The notes: a model not told the origin generated them from the letters alone. A DNA stretch of 64,000 bases from Ochrobactrum sp. BTU1 (GCA_018798825.1 CP076356.1:682001-746000); one strand, 5' to 3'. Positions 47,933 through 57,761 are shown, counted from the first letter of the stretch. Translations and numbers: made by a program.

Positions 47933-49228
47933 TTGATTTCCCTTAAATAAATGTTCTCGGTCGTCTCGCGAAAACCACATGTTGCATAATGACGTTGCTC
48001 GTTAGTATTTGAACCCTCAGGTCGTCGGCCCACCGGTTCATCACTCCATATCAATACTATATGGAGCGATGGTGCAGTTTTATTGTAGGTTTCATGGAGC
48101 TCTTAGGTGATCGGCATCCCATCTTCTGCCTGCTTCGAAACGAATGCAATCTGCATAAAATTCGGCTTCTCCCCGATTAGGGCTCATGCGTGGAAAACTC
48201 GAATTCTGAATGGCCTAGTTTATTGAGGCACGTAAGCGAACTTGCATTGGGCAGCCTTCGAGACAGGACGAGTGTCGTGGCTTTTTTGAATGTGCGGCGT
48301 GCAGCTCAAGTCGCAACCCATGACAACCAATGATCTGCAAAGATGACCCGTCGCTGTGAACGTCTCCTCGTTTGTCGGCTTGGATTTCTCTCCCGATATG
48401 TTGATTAGACGACGCATCGTTCAAGAAACAACGATTGACCTCTGTCTTCTTACGCCAAAAAATCACCCAAGATCTCTGGCTGCAAATAAACTCATCGACT
48501 TTCTTCGTCAGGTCATCGCACCGTTCGACCTGTGTCAATAACTGTACGTTGCGGCAGCTCTTTCGATGTTATTGAGGCCGAGCTCGTCTGGATGAACCAA
48601 TCGGGCTGAAGACTGCTGTAGTCCTACATGGCAATGTTCAAAGGACTGGCTCACTTTGGTTCATAAAAAAACGATAGTTGAACGCCAATTACAAGAAACC
48701 ATCGCCGAAGTTATATGGGTGTACTACCGCTTTCCCCTCAGCCTTTGGACGATTACCCCTGAGCGGGCTACAGAATTTTTGTTGATGGATTCCGAACCGC
48801 ATTCGACGACTGCAAAGATCATGTCGTTTGGGGTGTCGCGGCAAAAACAGATTTCGCTCGCCAAGGTGCGCTCATGAAATCCAAGGCTGCAGGACGAACC
48901 TAACAATACTTCAAAGCTGCAACCCAAACAATCAAATGGAGATCCGTAAGCATATAACAATACATTGGCTCGGCCCGACTTGGGCAATTGAATATGCGTG
49001 AAACTGAAATCTCCGTTTAGTAACTACACCCTGCATCATTTCCAAATAACAACCGAAGCAGCTCATTTTTAATATATTGATTGTCTCTGAATGTATCGCT
49101 GATGTTTTCGGACATCGAATGTGACACAGTGAAAATAATTGCTATAAGTGCCGATGTTACGAAAACGTACGTGAATATTTTTGATGATGCACGTATGAGA
49201 AATGTAGTAATTAATGGAAGAAGAAGTG
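47933..49228. other. gene-poor stretch before the C69-like gene
   Basis: About 1.3 kb without a supported gene. An 8-bp hairpin CTCCATAT/ATATGGAG lies at 48044-48066. A plus-strand stretch near 48777-48901 reads FVDGFRTAFDDCKDHVVWGV and ends KSKAAGRT before a stop; it resembles the end of a coding region but has no start and no family I know. The right part is AT-rich and must hold the promoter of the hydrolase. Confidence 0.4.
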
Positions 49229-50731
49229 ATGAAAGTTTTGAAATTTGGTAAAGTTCTGTCTTTGAATGTATTGATGCTATCAATGCTTTATTCAAATGCT
49301 TTTGCTAGCTATGGTTTTTATGTTGGAAAGAATTTAACAGATGATGGTTCTGTTCTAATCGGCGGAACGGGTGAAGAAGTGTCCGGTCACTGGCTAACCG
49401 TAGTGCCGGCTAAAAAGCATCCAGAAGGCTCGACAATATCTGTAGGCGCGACTGACAAAGCTTACATGCCAGGCAAACTTATCGAAATCCCTCAAGTGCC
49501 TGAGACCTATAAATATATAAACATGAATTATAGCGATTTTGAAGGCTTTCCAGCACCTTTGACCAATGGTGGTCTGAACGAGTACGGCGTCGCGATCCGA
49601 GATATCTGGTCTAATTCACGTGATGAACTTGTGAAAATGACCCCAAATCCACAAACAGGACCACAATATAGTGACCTTGCACGCATTGGATTGGAGCGGG
49701 CGAAAACGGCACGTGAGGCCGTCGAAATCATTGGTGACTTAATAAATAAGCATGGCTACACGACATACGGCGGCAACTCGCATCTGATCGCAGATAAGGA
49801 TGAAGGTTGGGTGATGATTCAGTTTGCAGGTGGCAAGGGATTATGGGTTGCTGAACGCTTAGGACCTGATGACGTTCGCGTCTCATATCCAGGTTATATC
49901 GGTGAAATTCCAGCCGACATAACTGAAAGTAAGGATTATATGGCCTCACCCAATTTCTATGATGTCGCTATAGAACAGGGCTGGTGGAAGCGTGAAGGTG
50001 ATAAGCCATTCAATGTTCATGCTGTCTACAGCGAACAAGACCGCCCCATGCGAACTGGCCAAAAACACTGGACAATTGATACAGTTGAAAAAGAACTGCA
50101 TGAAATGGCACCGGTCACGCTAAAAAAAATGATGAAGCTGGTCCGTGATCCACGCGTATCAACCGAACGCTCCGGCTACGGTGAAGTAGCTCAGCTGCGA
50201 AACACAGCTCATTCAGGCCTCAATTTGCTATGGGTTGCGCCAACTGGCTCAGTTACCGCGCCATTCGTGCCGTACCATATTGGCATCAATAAGGTCATTC
50301 CAGAATATGGGATTCATAGATACCTTTTCCGCGATGCAGGTTCCACATTTCTGAATGCCGAATATCAATCTCAGGAAGCAACACAGTTTGCAGGACGTTT
50401 GTTCAAGCGCATCATGTACCATACCTGCGCTAATCCAGAGACATTTCTTCCAGAGGTCACACAAGCACTTGAAGCCTTTGAAGCTAAGCAGATCGACGAT
50501 ATACGGGAAGTTCAGGCAACGGCTGATATTCTCTACAAGGCTGAGAAACCAGAATTGGCATCAAAATATTTGACAGATTATAGCGTCCGCCAATCTGAAC
50601 GCGCTTTGGATCTTGGTGAAGCCCTGCTTGCTTCTATTGAGGCTCGTTCGAAGCTTATTCATGGCATCGAAACAGCTGCAGGTACGGCAATTAACGCTGA
50701 AGGTACCGACATGCCATGTCGTAAAAAATAA
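49229..50731 (+). CDS. exported C69/U34 dipeptidase-like Ntn hydrolase with serine at the predicted N-terminus
   Basis: 500 residues from ATG 49229 (ATG 49214, five codons earlier, is possible). A clear signal peptide ends ...SNAFA, and cleavage would leave Ser27 first (SYGFYVGKNLTDDGSVLIGG). In peptidase C69 proteins the equivalent first residue is the catalytic cysteine (pattern C-T-x-x-x-VGKxATxDGS). Further family features are the GGLNEYGVAIRDIW strand, the GGNSHLIADKDEGWVMIQFA segment and RNTAHSGLNLLWVAPTGSVT. Serine can serve as an N-terminal nucleophile in other Ntn hydrolases, so activity is possible. The gene is more AT-rich than its neighbours, which may mean transfer. Confidence 0.82.
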   Translation: MKVLKFGKVLSLNVLMLSMLYSNAFASYGFYVGKNLTDDGSVLIGGTGEEVSGHWLTVVPAKKHPEGSTISVGATDKAYMPGKLIEIPQVPETYKYINMNYSDFEGFPAPLTNGGLNEYGVAIRDIWSNSRDELVKMTPNPQTGPQYSDLARIGLERAKTAREAVEIIGDLINKHGYTTYGGNSHLIADKDEGWVMIQFAGGKGLWVAERLGPDDVRVSYPGYIGEIPADITESKDYMASPNFYDVAIEQGWWKREGDKPFNVHAVYSEQDRPMRTGQKHWTIDTVEKELHEMAPVTLKKMMKLVRDPRVSTERSGYGEVAQLRNTAHSGLNLLWVAPTGSVTAPFVPYHIGINKVIPEYGIHRYLFRDAGSTFLNAEYQSQEATQFAGRLFKRIMYHTCANPETFLPEVTQALEAFEAKQIDDIREVQATADILYKAEKPELASKYLTDYSVRQSERALDLGEALLASIEARSKLIHGIETAAGTAINAEGTDMPCRKK

Positions 50732-50749
50732 GCAATAGTGTAATGAGAC

Positions 50750-50804
50750 TCTAGAGCGTTTCCCTCGTGCGGATATGATGCAACTTGAAGGGACACGTTC
50801 TAGA
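50750..50804. repeat. imperfect palindromic intergenic repeat
   Basis: TCTAGAGCGTTTCCC (50750-50764) and GGGACACGTTCTAGA (50790-50804) pair at 13 of 15 positions over a 25-base loop, 19 bases after the hydrolase stop. CTAGAGC...-type palindromes are dispersed between genes in many Rhizobiales genomes; here it may also act as a terminator. Confidence 0.5.
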
Positions 50805-51068
50805 GGAGGAGCAGATGCTGGACGAAAAGTTAACCAGGTAAACTCATATCTGACAGCTCCATGATTTTGCTTATGCCGTCGGCGGTGTGTAGCCGGGTGG
50901 GTTCTATTTTAGAAATCTGGTTTTGACACCCGAACTCACCTTGGCAAATAGGCGTTATTGAGAAAATCAACAAACGCATTTGGCGCTGCTTGCCCAGCAA
51001 CACTGACCTGACAACGGTCACCCAGGTTTAGTTAACTGCCCTCGCCCACAGCCCTAATGCAACCCCGC

Positions 51069-51096
51069 GCTTGTGTCTTGGATTTAAGACACAAGC
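51069..51096. terminator. hairpin downstream of the TPR gene
   Basis: GCTTGTGTCTT (51069-51079) and AAGACACAAGC (51086-51096) are perfect 11-base arms around a 6-base loop, 84 bases beyond the TPR-gene stop on the minus strand. No T-run follows directly. Apart from this and the palindrome at 50750, the 50732-51180 interval shows no gene. Confidence 0.55.
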
Positions 51097-51180
51097 CGAG
51101 TTCTTCGCGACTCTTTTGCAGGAAGCAGCATAATCAATTACCCTACCCATAGGCATGTCCTCGGGGTAGCTTCTTCAAAA

Positions 51181-52578
51181 CTAAGATCCCGCAATAATCG
51201 ACGCGGCTTTCGCACGCGCCTGTTGGGCTAGGTCGCTTTGTCCAAGGGTGCTGAGAACTTCTCCATATCCTTTCCAGGACCAGCTCGAATGTGCCTTATG
51301 GCCTAAGCGTTCGGCAAAAAGCGCGCGTGCGCGCAGTGTATCGCTGCTGGATTTGACTGCATCTAACAGGATCATGTGGAATACGTCGCGTTGAGCCCTG
51401 CTGCCCCCGATACGGTCTAGCTTGTATCGAACTGGCTCCATGATCGCCACGGCCTCTGCAAATCGGCCAGCTCGAGCCAGTTTGAGCCCTTGTGCAAGCG
51501 CTAGTCCAGATTCCGCACAAATTTGGGCCTGCGTACCATTCAAGGTCGACCATTCTTTTATGTTAGAGAGCATACGGTCAGCAGCTTCGCGATCGCCCCC
51601 GGCGACGAGCGCCATGAGATAGTGGAGCGATACGAAAATCAAATCCGTATCGTTTACATGTCGCCGGGCAACGTCTAAAAGTGACTTCCAACGTTGACCT
51701 ATATCGATGCCAAACATTTCCAGTCGCCATAACAGAGACGACGCATTGCAGATATCGAGATAAAAATCCGATTCGATATCCGATACGATTTGCTCATCAT
51801 ACAATCGCAATACTGTCTCAAATTCACCGCGTTCCAAATGATAAAGACACCGATGCCAATACAGGTGAAACCGAAAATTATTAACTGAAGACCAGCTGTT
51901 TTCGAGATCCATAACCCACTTGATGCCTTCGTCGGTCCTTTCAGTCATCTCAAGAACATGGGCTACCGAGTGCACTGACCATGCATCGGCTGGGTTTCGA
52001 TCCACTGCCATGCGACCATATTTTTCCGCCGCGTAGTATTCTCCGTTTTCCTCAAGGCCAAAAGCGTACATTCCCAGCAGGAAACCATAGTCCGTGTGGT
52101 CAGGCTTCCAGAGAGGGAGAATACGCGCCATCGAATCTCGCATCCTGCGCGGATCACCAGAATAAAAATGAGTAAAATGCGCTAGTCGCAAGGCAAGCCC
52201 GTCGAGAGGGTAGTCGAGCAAGATCCTCTCCCACACACCGGTTGCCTTTTCAAGATCACCAGCACACCAATGCGCCAGCGCAGCGGCGTGGGCACGTTCG
52301 CGATCATTTGCACCAGTTTGCTTGAGTAACTCACTCATCTCACTAGAAATGACACTCGCTCTTGCTGAATGGTTTGAACTGCCGATCAATTTGGCAAGGT
52401 AACCTTTGGCGCATCGAGCCATAGGCATATCAGGATCGCTTTCTGCCAATGCCTTGAGCAGACCGCCGGTGTCGCGGCGAAATCCCATATAGGCAGTGGT
52501 AAAGGCGCTGAATGCCGTGGCGCTTTCGGTTGATGTCGCTGTAAAGGCGAGGCCGTCTGAATTTTGATATTGTCTCAC
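51181..52578 (-). CDS. tetratricopeptide-repeat protein of the TTC38 family
   Basis: 465 residues, almost all alpha-helical, without signal peptide. Repeats carry TPR spacing, e.g. AALAHWCAGDLEKATGVWER, YYAAEKYGRMAVDRNPADAW, then SVHSVAHVLEMTERTDEGIKW and FRFHLYWHRCLYHLERGEFE. The AW-x-x-H-x-x-AHVLEM and LYWHRCLYHLE stretches are what I know from TTC38-like proteins, which often accompany catabolic genes but have no clear biochemical role. Start at GTG 52578, seven bases after AAGGA; the longer frame from TTG 52605 overlaps the dehydrogenase gene. It is ten bases after the acyl-CoA dehydrogenase stop. Confidence 0.82.
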   Translation of the reverse strand: MRQYQNSDGLAFTATSTESATAFSAFTTAYMGFRRDTGGLLKALAESDPDMPMARCAKGYLAKLIGSSNHSARASVISSEMSELLKQTGANDRERAHAAALAHWCAGDLEKATGVWERILLDYPLDGLALRLAHFTHFYSGDPRRMRDSMARILPLWKPDHTDYGFLLGMYAFGLEENGEYYAAEKYGRMAVDRNPADAWSVHSVAHVLEMTERTDEGIKWVMDLENSWSSVNNFRFHLYWHRCLYHLERGEFETVLRLYDEQIVSDIESDFYLDICNASSLLWRLEMFGIDIGQRWKSLLDVARRHVNDTDLIFVSLHYLMALVAGGDREAADRMLSNIKEWSTLNGTQAQICAESGLALAQGLKLARAGRFAEAVAIMEPVRYKLDRIGGSRAQRDVFHMILLDAVKSSSDTLRARALFAERLGHKAHSSWSWKGYGEVLSTLGQSDLAQQARAKAASIIAGS

Positions 52579-52588
52579 GGTACGATCC

Positions 52589-53824
52589 TTACATGGAACT
52601 TGCAACGCTCAGAAGCGCATTTCCTCTGTCTGGAGTCACCTCCTTTTGCAGATATCCGTCCCGTGTTTGCGGTGTTTTCATATCCATCACTGCTCCGGCG
52701 ACCTGCGTGCGCAGGATCTGCGCTGTGCCGCCTGCTATACTGAACATCCGCGCATCACGCACCATGCGTTCCAGTGGCAAATTACGGGAATAGCCCATCG
52801 CACCATGGATTTGAAGGGCGGCACTGGTTACGGATTGAGCTGCTTCTGCGGCGAGAATTTTCGCCTGTGCGGCAGCACATATCTCTGGAAAGCCATCAAC
52901 CTGCGTTTCTGCTGCGGACCGAAGCAGTCCGCGGGCAGCAGCTAATGAAATCGACATGTCCGCGATCATCCATTGTAGCCCTTGGAATTCGGCTATGGGG
53001 CGCCCAAATTGCTGACGCTCTTGTGCATAGGTAACAGCGTGTTCAAAAGCGCCCTGAGCGATTCCCAATGCGACCGTTCCCGCACCCACACGTTGAGAAT
53101 TGTAGGCGCGCATCAAACCTGCGAAACCTCGCTTGATACCCTCCGGCGGAACGACGACCATATCTTCATCGATTTCCATATCTTCAAAGAGAATTTCAGT
53201 TTCAGGTATTCCGCGAAGCCCCATTGCTGGTTCTCGCTTGCCGACTACCAGGCCTGGGGTTTTGTCCCTGACAGCAATAAAGCCAGCGATGCCCTTTGAT
53301 TGGCCATTTTCGATCAGACGGGCGAAAACGAGATGCAGCTGTGAGACACCACCTCCAGTAATCCAATGCTTCTTACCATTGATGACGTACTTGTCGCCGA
53401 TTTTGCTCGCAGTTGTTGTCATCTCGGTGGCAGCACTGCCAGCAGCCGGTTCAGTTATACAAATCGCCGGCTTGTCGCCTGCCAACACTAGTTCGCTGGC
53501 GAGATGTTTTTGCTTGTCAGAGCCATAGCGCATGATCGCGCCAATCGCCCCCATATTGGCTTCGACCGTGATCCGTCCCATTGTCCCGCAGCAACGGGAC
53601 ATTTCCTCAATTACAACTACTGCGTCGCGATAGGTCAATCCACGGCCGCCATACTGCTTTGGAAGAGTCATCCCCATAAAGCCAGCTTTCGCAAGCTTTT
53701 TTACATTTTGCCATGGATAAGCTTCGGTTCGATCTATTTCTGCCGCCTTTGGTCGAAATTCACTTTCCGCAAGCTCGCGCGCTTCGGCCATCAAATCGCT
53801 GGTAATAGGGGTTGCAGCAGTCAT
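52589..53824 (-). CDS. acyl-CoA dehydrogenase family protein lacking the usual catalytic glutamate
   Basis: 411 residues with the acyl-CoA dehydrogenase fold: CITEPAAGSAATEMTTTA (flavin/substrate region), HWITGGGV, AQERQQFGRPIAEFQGLQWM and LQIHGAMGYSRNLPLERMVR. In MCAD-type enzymes the base is Glu in the Y-E-G-T motif near the end; here that spot is IAGGT (Gly365). In isovaleryl-CoA dehydrogenase the base is Glu in LERL of an earlier helix; here the region reads YNSQR (Gln244). So neither canonical glutamate is present. ATG 53824 follows GAGGAGT. It starts ten bases after the CoA-transferase gene, in one operon. Confidence 0.88.
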   Translation of the reverse strand: MTAATPITSDLMAEARELAESEFRPKAAEIDRTEAYPWQNVKKLAKAGFMGMTLPKQYGGRGLTYRDAVVVIEEMSRCCGTMGRITVEANMGAIGAIMRYGSDKQKHLASELVLAGDKPAICITEPAAGSAATEMTTTASKIGDKYVINGKKHWITGGGVSQLHLVFARLIENGQSKGIAGFIAVRDKTPGLVVGKREPAMGLRGIPETEILFEDMEIDEDMVVVPPEGIKRGFAGLMRAYNSQRVGAGTVALGIAQGAFEHAVTYAQERQQFGRPIAEFQGLQWMIADMSISLAAARGLLRSAAETQVDGFPEICAAAQAKILAAEAAQSVTSAALQIHGAMGYSRNLPLERMVRDARMFSIAGGTAQILRTQVAGAVMDMKTPQTRDGYLQKEVTPDRGNALLSVASSM

Positions 53825-53834
53825 GTCATACTCC

Positions 53835-55067
53835 TCATTTCAAAATCAGCTGGGGCGCTGAATCTATCAGGCCAAATTGCTCGAGAATTTCGTTGGTGTG
53901 TTCCCCGCAGGTCGGTGGCGCCCGACGATATGTAACTGGCGTATCGCTGAACTTAATCGGATTGCCGATCAGGCTCACATCGCCGGTATTTGACGTCGGG
54001 TAGGGCATGGAAATCTTCATCTCGCGGCTTTCCACCTGTTCAGACGCAAAAACATCTGAAAGCGAATTGATGGGGCCGCCCGGAACACCTGCGCGTTCCA
54101 TCTCAACGACCAGACTTTGTTTCGAAATCCGTTTAAGCTCTTTCTCCAAAGCCTTAATCAATACCTCACGGTTTTCGATACGAGCTGCGTTGGTTTCGAA
54201 ACGACTATCGGTTGCCAGATCGGGTCGCTCAACAATATCGCAAAGGCTCCGGTACTGACGGTCGTTTCCCACAGCTACCACGACATACCCATCTGAAACT
54301 TCAAACACTTGATAAGGAACAATGTTTGGATGCTGGTTGCCGTGTCTCTCAGGCGCTTTGCCGGACAACAGATAATATGTACCTGCATTCACGAGCCACG
54401 ATATCTGGGAGTCCACGAGAGCGATGTCGATTTGCTGACCAACACCAGTCTGATCCCGATGTCGCAGTGCGGCGAGGATGGCAGTAGCCGCATATAGACC
54501 ACAGACAACATCCGCCACACCGACGCCGACTTTCATCGGCTCCCCAGTCGGCTCACCAGTCAAGCTCATGATCCCGCCATAAGCCTGAGCAAGTAAATCA
54601 TAACCTGGCTTAGCTGCATTCGGCCCGGTCTGACCAAAGCCGGTGATCGAACAGTACACAAGATCGGGCTTTTCCTCAGCTAGGCTCTCATAGTCCAGCC
54701 CGTATTTGCGCAATCCTCCGACCTTGAAATTTTCCACTATAATATCGCATTCTTTCACAAGCTTCTTGAGTATCTTGACATCATCCGGATCAGAGATGTC
54801 GAGCGCCAGCGATCTCTTGTTGCGATTAGCACATAGAAAATACGCGCTTTCCCTTGTGGGACAGCCGTCTGGGTCTGTGACAAATGGGGGGCCCCAGCTT
54901 CGGGTGTCGTCCCCTTCGCCGGGGCGCTCTATCTTAATGATATCCGCCCCCATATCGCCAAGCAATTGCGTACATGACGGCCCTGCTAGAATGCGCGATA
55001 GATCGAGCACTCTAATGCCTTGCAGAGGACCATCGGAAGATAAGATTGTGTGGTCTAAATTTTTCAT
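53835..55067 (-). CDS. class III CoA-transferase (CaiB/BaiF family), first copy
   Basis: 410 residues, full length. N-terminal GIRVLDLSRILAGPSCTQLL, the IKIERPGEGDDTRSWGPPF loop, NRNKRSLALD, VENFKVGGLRKYGLDY and KPGYDLLAQAYGGIM, with Asp157 in the GYD motif as probable catalytic aspartate, then NPIKFSDTP and a C-terminal GEHTNEIL. The family moves CoA between carboxylates. First gene of the CaiB-dehydrogenase-TPR operon, divergent from a LysR gene 101 bases away. Confidence 0.93.
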   Translation of the reverse strand: MKNLDHTILSSDGPLQGIRVLDLSRILAGPSCTQLLGDMGADIIKIERPGEGDDTRSWGPPFVTDPDGCPTRESAYFLCANRNKRSLALDISDPDDVKILKKLVKECDIIVENFKVGGLRKYGLDYESLAEEKPDLVYCSITGFGQTGPNAAKPGYDLLAQAYGGIMSLTGEPTGEPMKVGVGVADVVCGLYAATAILAALRHRDQTGVGQQIDIALVDSQISWLVNAGTYYLLSGKAPERHGNQHPNIVPYQVFEVSDGYVVVAVGNDRQYRSLCDIVERPDLATDSRFETNAARIENREVLIKALEKELKRISKQSLVVEMERAGVPGGPINSLSDVFASEQVESREMKISMPYPTSNTGDVSLIGNPIKFSDTPVTYRRAPPTCGEHTNEILEQFGLIDSAPQLILK

Positions 55068-55168
55068 ATCGGCATTCTAGAAACTAAAAAGAAGTGTTGC
55101 CAGTTTAAAGATATGCATTTTATCATGACAAATATTCACTCTATATCTTCTTCGAAGGGCAATGCAGC

Positions 55169-56044
55169 ATGAATCTCCGCCAGTTCAGAACGGTCGTGAC
55201 GTTCTTGAAACAACAAAGTTTTGCTTCAACCGGCGACCAAATCGGGCTCAGCCCTTCAGCCGTGAGCATTCAGATGCTTAGGTTCGAGCAAGAACTCGGG
55301 ATAAAAATTTTTAACCGTTCCACCCGTCCGCCAACGTTAACGGTTGAAGGATTTGCCATCGCCGAAATTGCACACGAGATACTTGAGCTAGAGGACAAGA
55401 TAAGAAGAATTGCAAAAGGCATCGACATCGCAAAGTCTATTACGATCGGTTTTGTTCCGACAACACTGACACGTATTCTTCCCCGGGTAATCACCTGCTT
55501 GCGGCACGAATTTCCCGATCTTCAGATCAATATCAAATCAGGATTGTCTGGCGAATTGGCAGCAGCCGTATTACGGCGCGAAATTGACTACGCATTAATC
55601 ACTGCACCGAGCATGCAGATGCCGGAGCTGGTAGTCACCGAAATTGCGCGCGAACCTCTGTTCATCGTAGGCCCGCAATCTCTGAAACACGTAAACTCTG
55701 CTGCAGAGCTCATCACTGCGTTGCCATTTATCGCGTTCAATAAACGTGCTTGGCTAGGACAGAAAATTGCCGCAGACTTACAAATACAAGCCATTTATCT
55801 AAACGACGGCATGGAAATCGACTCTCTAGATACGATAGAGCAGCTCGTCTCTCAGGGATTTGGCGTTTCTGTCATTCCGCAGCGACTTTTGTCGCCGCCA
55901 CTAGCAGAACATTTAAAATGCCTGCCATTCGGCTATCCTTCGGCATCGCGAATCCTTTCACTTATAGAACATATCGGGCTGCCGGCTACCGAGCTAGAAA
56001 GGACTGTACGCAAAGTGTTCCAGTCACTGGGAAATCAGAATTAA
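55169..56044 (+). CDS. LysR family transcriptional regulator of the CoA-transferase locus
   Basis: 291 residues with helix-turn-helix VVTFLKQQSFASTGDQIGLS, SAVSIQMLRFEQELGIKIFN and an effector domain (ITIGFVPTTLTRILPRVIT). ATG 55169 follows AAGGGC by nine bases. Divergent from the first CaiB/BaiF gene with about 100 bases shared, so probably its regulator. Confidence 0.9.
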   Translation: MNLRQFRTVVTFLKQQSFASTGDQIGLSPSAVSIQMLRFEQELGIKIFNRSTRPPTLTVEGFAIAEIAHEILELEDKIRRIAKGIDIAKSITIGFVPTTLTRILPRVITCLRHEFPDLQINIKSGLSGELAAAVLRREIDYALITAPSMQMPELVVTEIAREPLFIVGPQSLKHVNSAAELITALPFIAFNKRAWLGQKIAADLQIQAIYLNDGMEIDSLDTIEQLVSQGFGVSVIPQRLLSPPLAEHLKCLPFGYPSASRILSLIEHIGLPATELERTVRKVFQSLGNQN

Positions 56045-56210
56045 CGAGCGCACACAAATAAACGGCCTTAGCGAATTCCGCAGTTCAAAATGAGTTTGCG
56101 AAAAAATTAGATAAAATGAGGTGCCGCCGGCACTGTTCGCTCGTCCGAAAAGCGACCGGACGGGCGAACCTGTTGCATTGCTACGGGCTTGAAATCAGAC
56201 TTATATTGGT

Positions 56211-57761
56211 TCAGATCATTGCCTCTATTAGAAACGGCCCATGTTGCTGGCAAGCCGCCTTCAGAGCGCTCTCAAATCCTTCCACAGTATCAACACGGAC
56301 AGCTTCGACCCCCATACCGTTAGCAATACCGACCCAATCGAGCGTCGGATCGACTAGGTCGAGCATTCTGCTTGCATTGACGCCAGCGACCCCGGCCCCC
56401 ACCTGTTTAAGCTCGCCGTGCAGAATGTTGTAGCACTGATTTGCGTAGACAATGGTCAGAATGTCCAACCTCTCCCGCGCCTGGGTCCAGAGAGCCTGTA
56501 CCGTGTACATGCCGCTACCGTCCGCTTGAAGCGTAATCACCTTACGATCTGGACAGGCAATGGCTGCGCCAACAGCCAGAGGCAACCCGATGCCAATTGA
56601 CCCTCCCGTCAGTTGCAGGAAGTCATGAGGTTCTGCACCGTAAGTGTGTCGAAAGAAATCTCGACCTGACGAGACGGATTCGTCGCATATAATCGAATTT
56701 TCCGGCATATGATGGGCCAGCGCGATCGAAATCGCTTCAGGCGTCAGTGCTCCCCTCGACATGGGAGGTTTTTCACGCATTGCGACAATGGCGTTGGACT
56801 TTACGCTCAGTCCGATCTCATCTGCGAGCAGGTTGATTGCAGACGTCAGATCCTGATGGTTCGGTGCCATATCAAGTACTATGCATGCAGGAGGCAGCAT
56901 GCTGCTGGGTTTGCCCGGATAGGCAAAGAAACCTACGGGCGCCTTAGCACCAATCAGGATAATCTGCTCCGTCTCTGCGAAGGTTTCAATCGCCTTATCG
57001 ATTGCAAAAGGCACTCGGTCCACAACGACCCGACCTGCACCGCGTTGCATTCTGCTATTCGATTGCTGCGCCATCAGCCGTGAGCCTGTCATTGCAGCAA
57101 TCTGGCTCAGCACTTTGAGATTTTCCGCCCTTAGCGAAGTGCCGGAAACGAGAATGGTCGTATTCTTTCCACCTCGCAGTGCCTCCGCTGCCTCTCTAAT
57201 CTTATCAGGGTCTGGATGATCGGCGGGAATTCGGGTTGCTCTGCTTGGAACCTTGCTGTGAACCTCTCCCCACGCAGCGTCAGCAGGTAGGATAAGAGTA
57301 GAGATAGCGCCGGGCGCCCTGTTGGCTTCCGTAATTGCACGTGCAGTCTGTCGCCCGACATCATCTGCAGATTGCGCTCTTCCTATCCATCCCGACATCG
57401 GACGCGCCAGCGACTCTATGTCGGAAGTCAGTGGCGCATCATAGGCGAGATGCTGTGTTGCATGATCACCGACGACATTGACCATCGGCGAGAAAGCACG
57501 ACGGGCATTGTGCAGGTTTGCGAGACCATTTGCCAGCCCCGGCCCCAGATGCAACAAAGTCGCCGCCGGTCGATCCGTCATCCGGGCAAACCCGTCCGCG
57601 GCTCCAGTGACTACTCCCTCGAATAAGCCGAGCACGCATCGGATTTTCGGCTGTCTATCCAAGGCTGCAACGAAGTGCATCTCAGATGTACCCGGATTGG
57701 CGAAGCAGACGTCGATTCCGTTTAACAGCAAGGTCTCGCACAGAACATCAGCACCGTTCAT
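56211..57761 (-). CDS. thiamine-diphosphate-dependent enzyme (acetolactate synthase large subunit-like)
   Basis: 516 residues with three domains of the ThDP decarboxylase/ligase family. N-terminal domain: LLLNGIDVCFANPGTSEMHF with a catalytic-type glutamate in LGLFEGVVTGAADGFARM; middle domain about 190-320; C-terminal ThDP domain with GGSIGIGLPLAVGAAIACP, QADGSGMYTVQALWTQARE and YANQCYNIL. The ADGS...N metal-diphosphate motif is complete. It is shorter than true IlvB (~570) and is the type often annotated as acetolactate synthase in catabolic operons; 2-keto-acid decarboxylation or C-C lyase chemistry is as likely. Starts 145 bases after the second CaiB gene. Confidence 0.85.
   Translation of the reverse strand: MNGADVLCETLLLNGIDVCFANPGTSEMHFVAALDRQPKIRCVLGLFEGVVTGAADGFARMTDRPAATLLHLGPGLANGLANLHNARRAFSPMVNVVGDHATQHLAYDAPLTSDIESLARPMSGWIGRAQSADDVGRQTARAITEANRAPGAISTLILPADAAWGEVHSKVPSRATRIPADHPDPDKIREAAEALRGGKNTTILVSGTSLRAENLKVLSQIAAMTGSRLMAQQSNSRMQRGAGRVVVDRVPFAIDKAIETFAETEQIILIGAKAPVGFFAYPGKPSSMLPPACIVLDMAPNHQDLTSAINLLADEIGLSVKSNAIVAMREKPPMSRGALTPEAISIALAHHMPENSIICDESVSSGRDFFRHTYGAEPHDFLQLTGGSIGIGLPLAVGAAIACPDRKVITLQADGSGMYTVQALWTQARERLDILTIVYANQCYNILHGELKQVGAGVAGVNASRMLDLVDPTLDWVGIANGMGVEAVRVDTVEGFESALKAACQQHGPFLIEAMI

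Noticed and set aside
55108..55149. AAGATAT/ATATCTT inverted repeat in the CaiB-lysR promoter
   Set aside because: Only seven bases with a 28-base spacer in AT-rich DNA; expected by chance.
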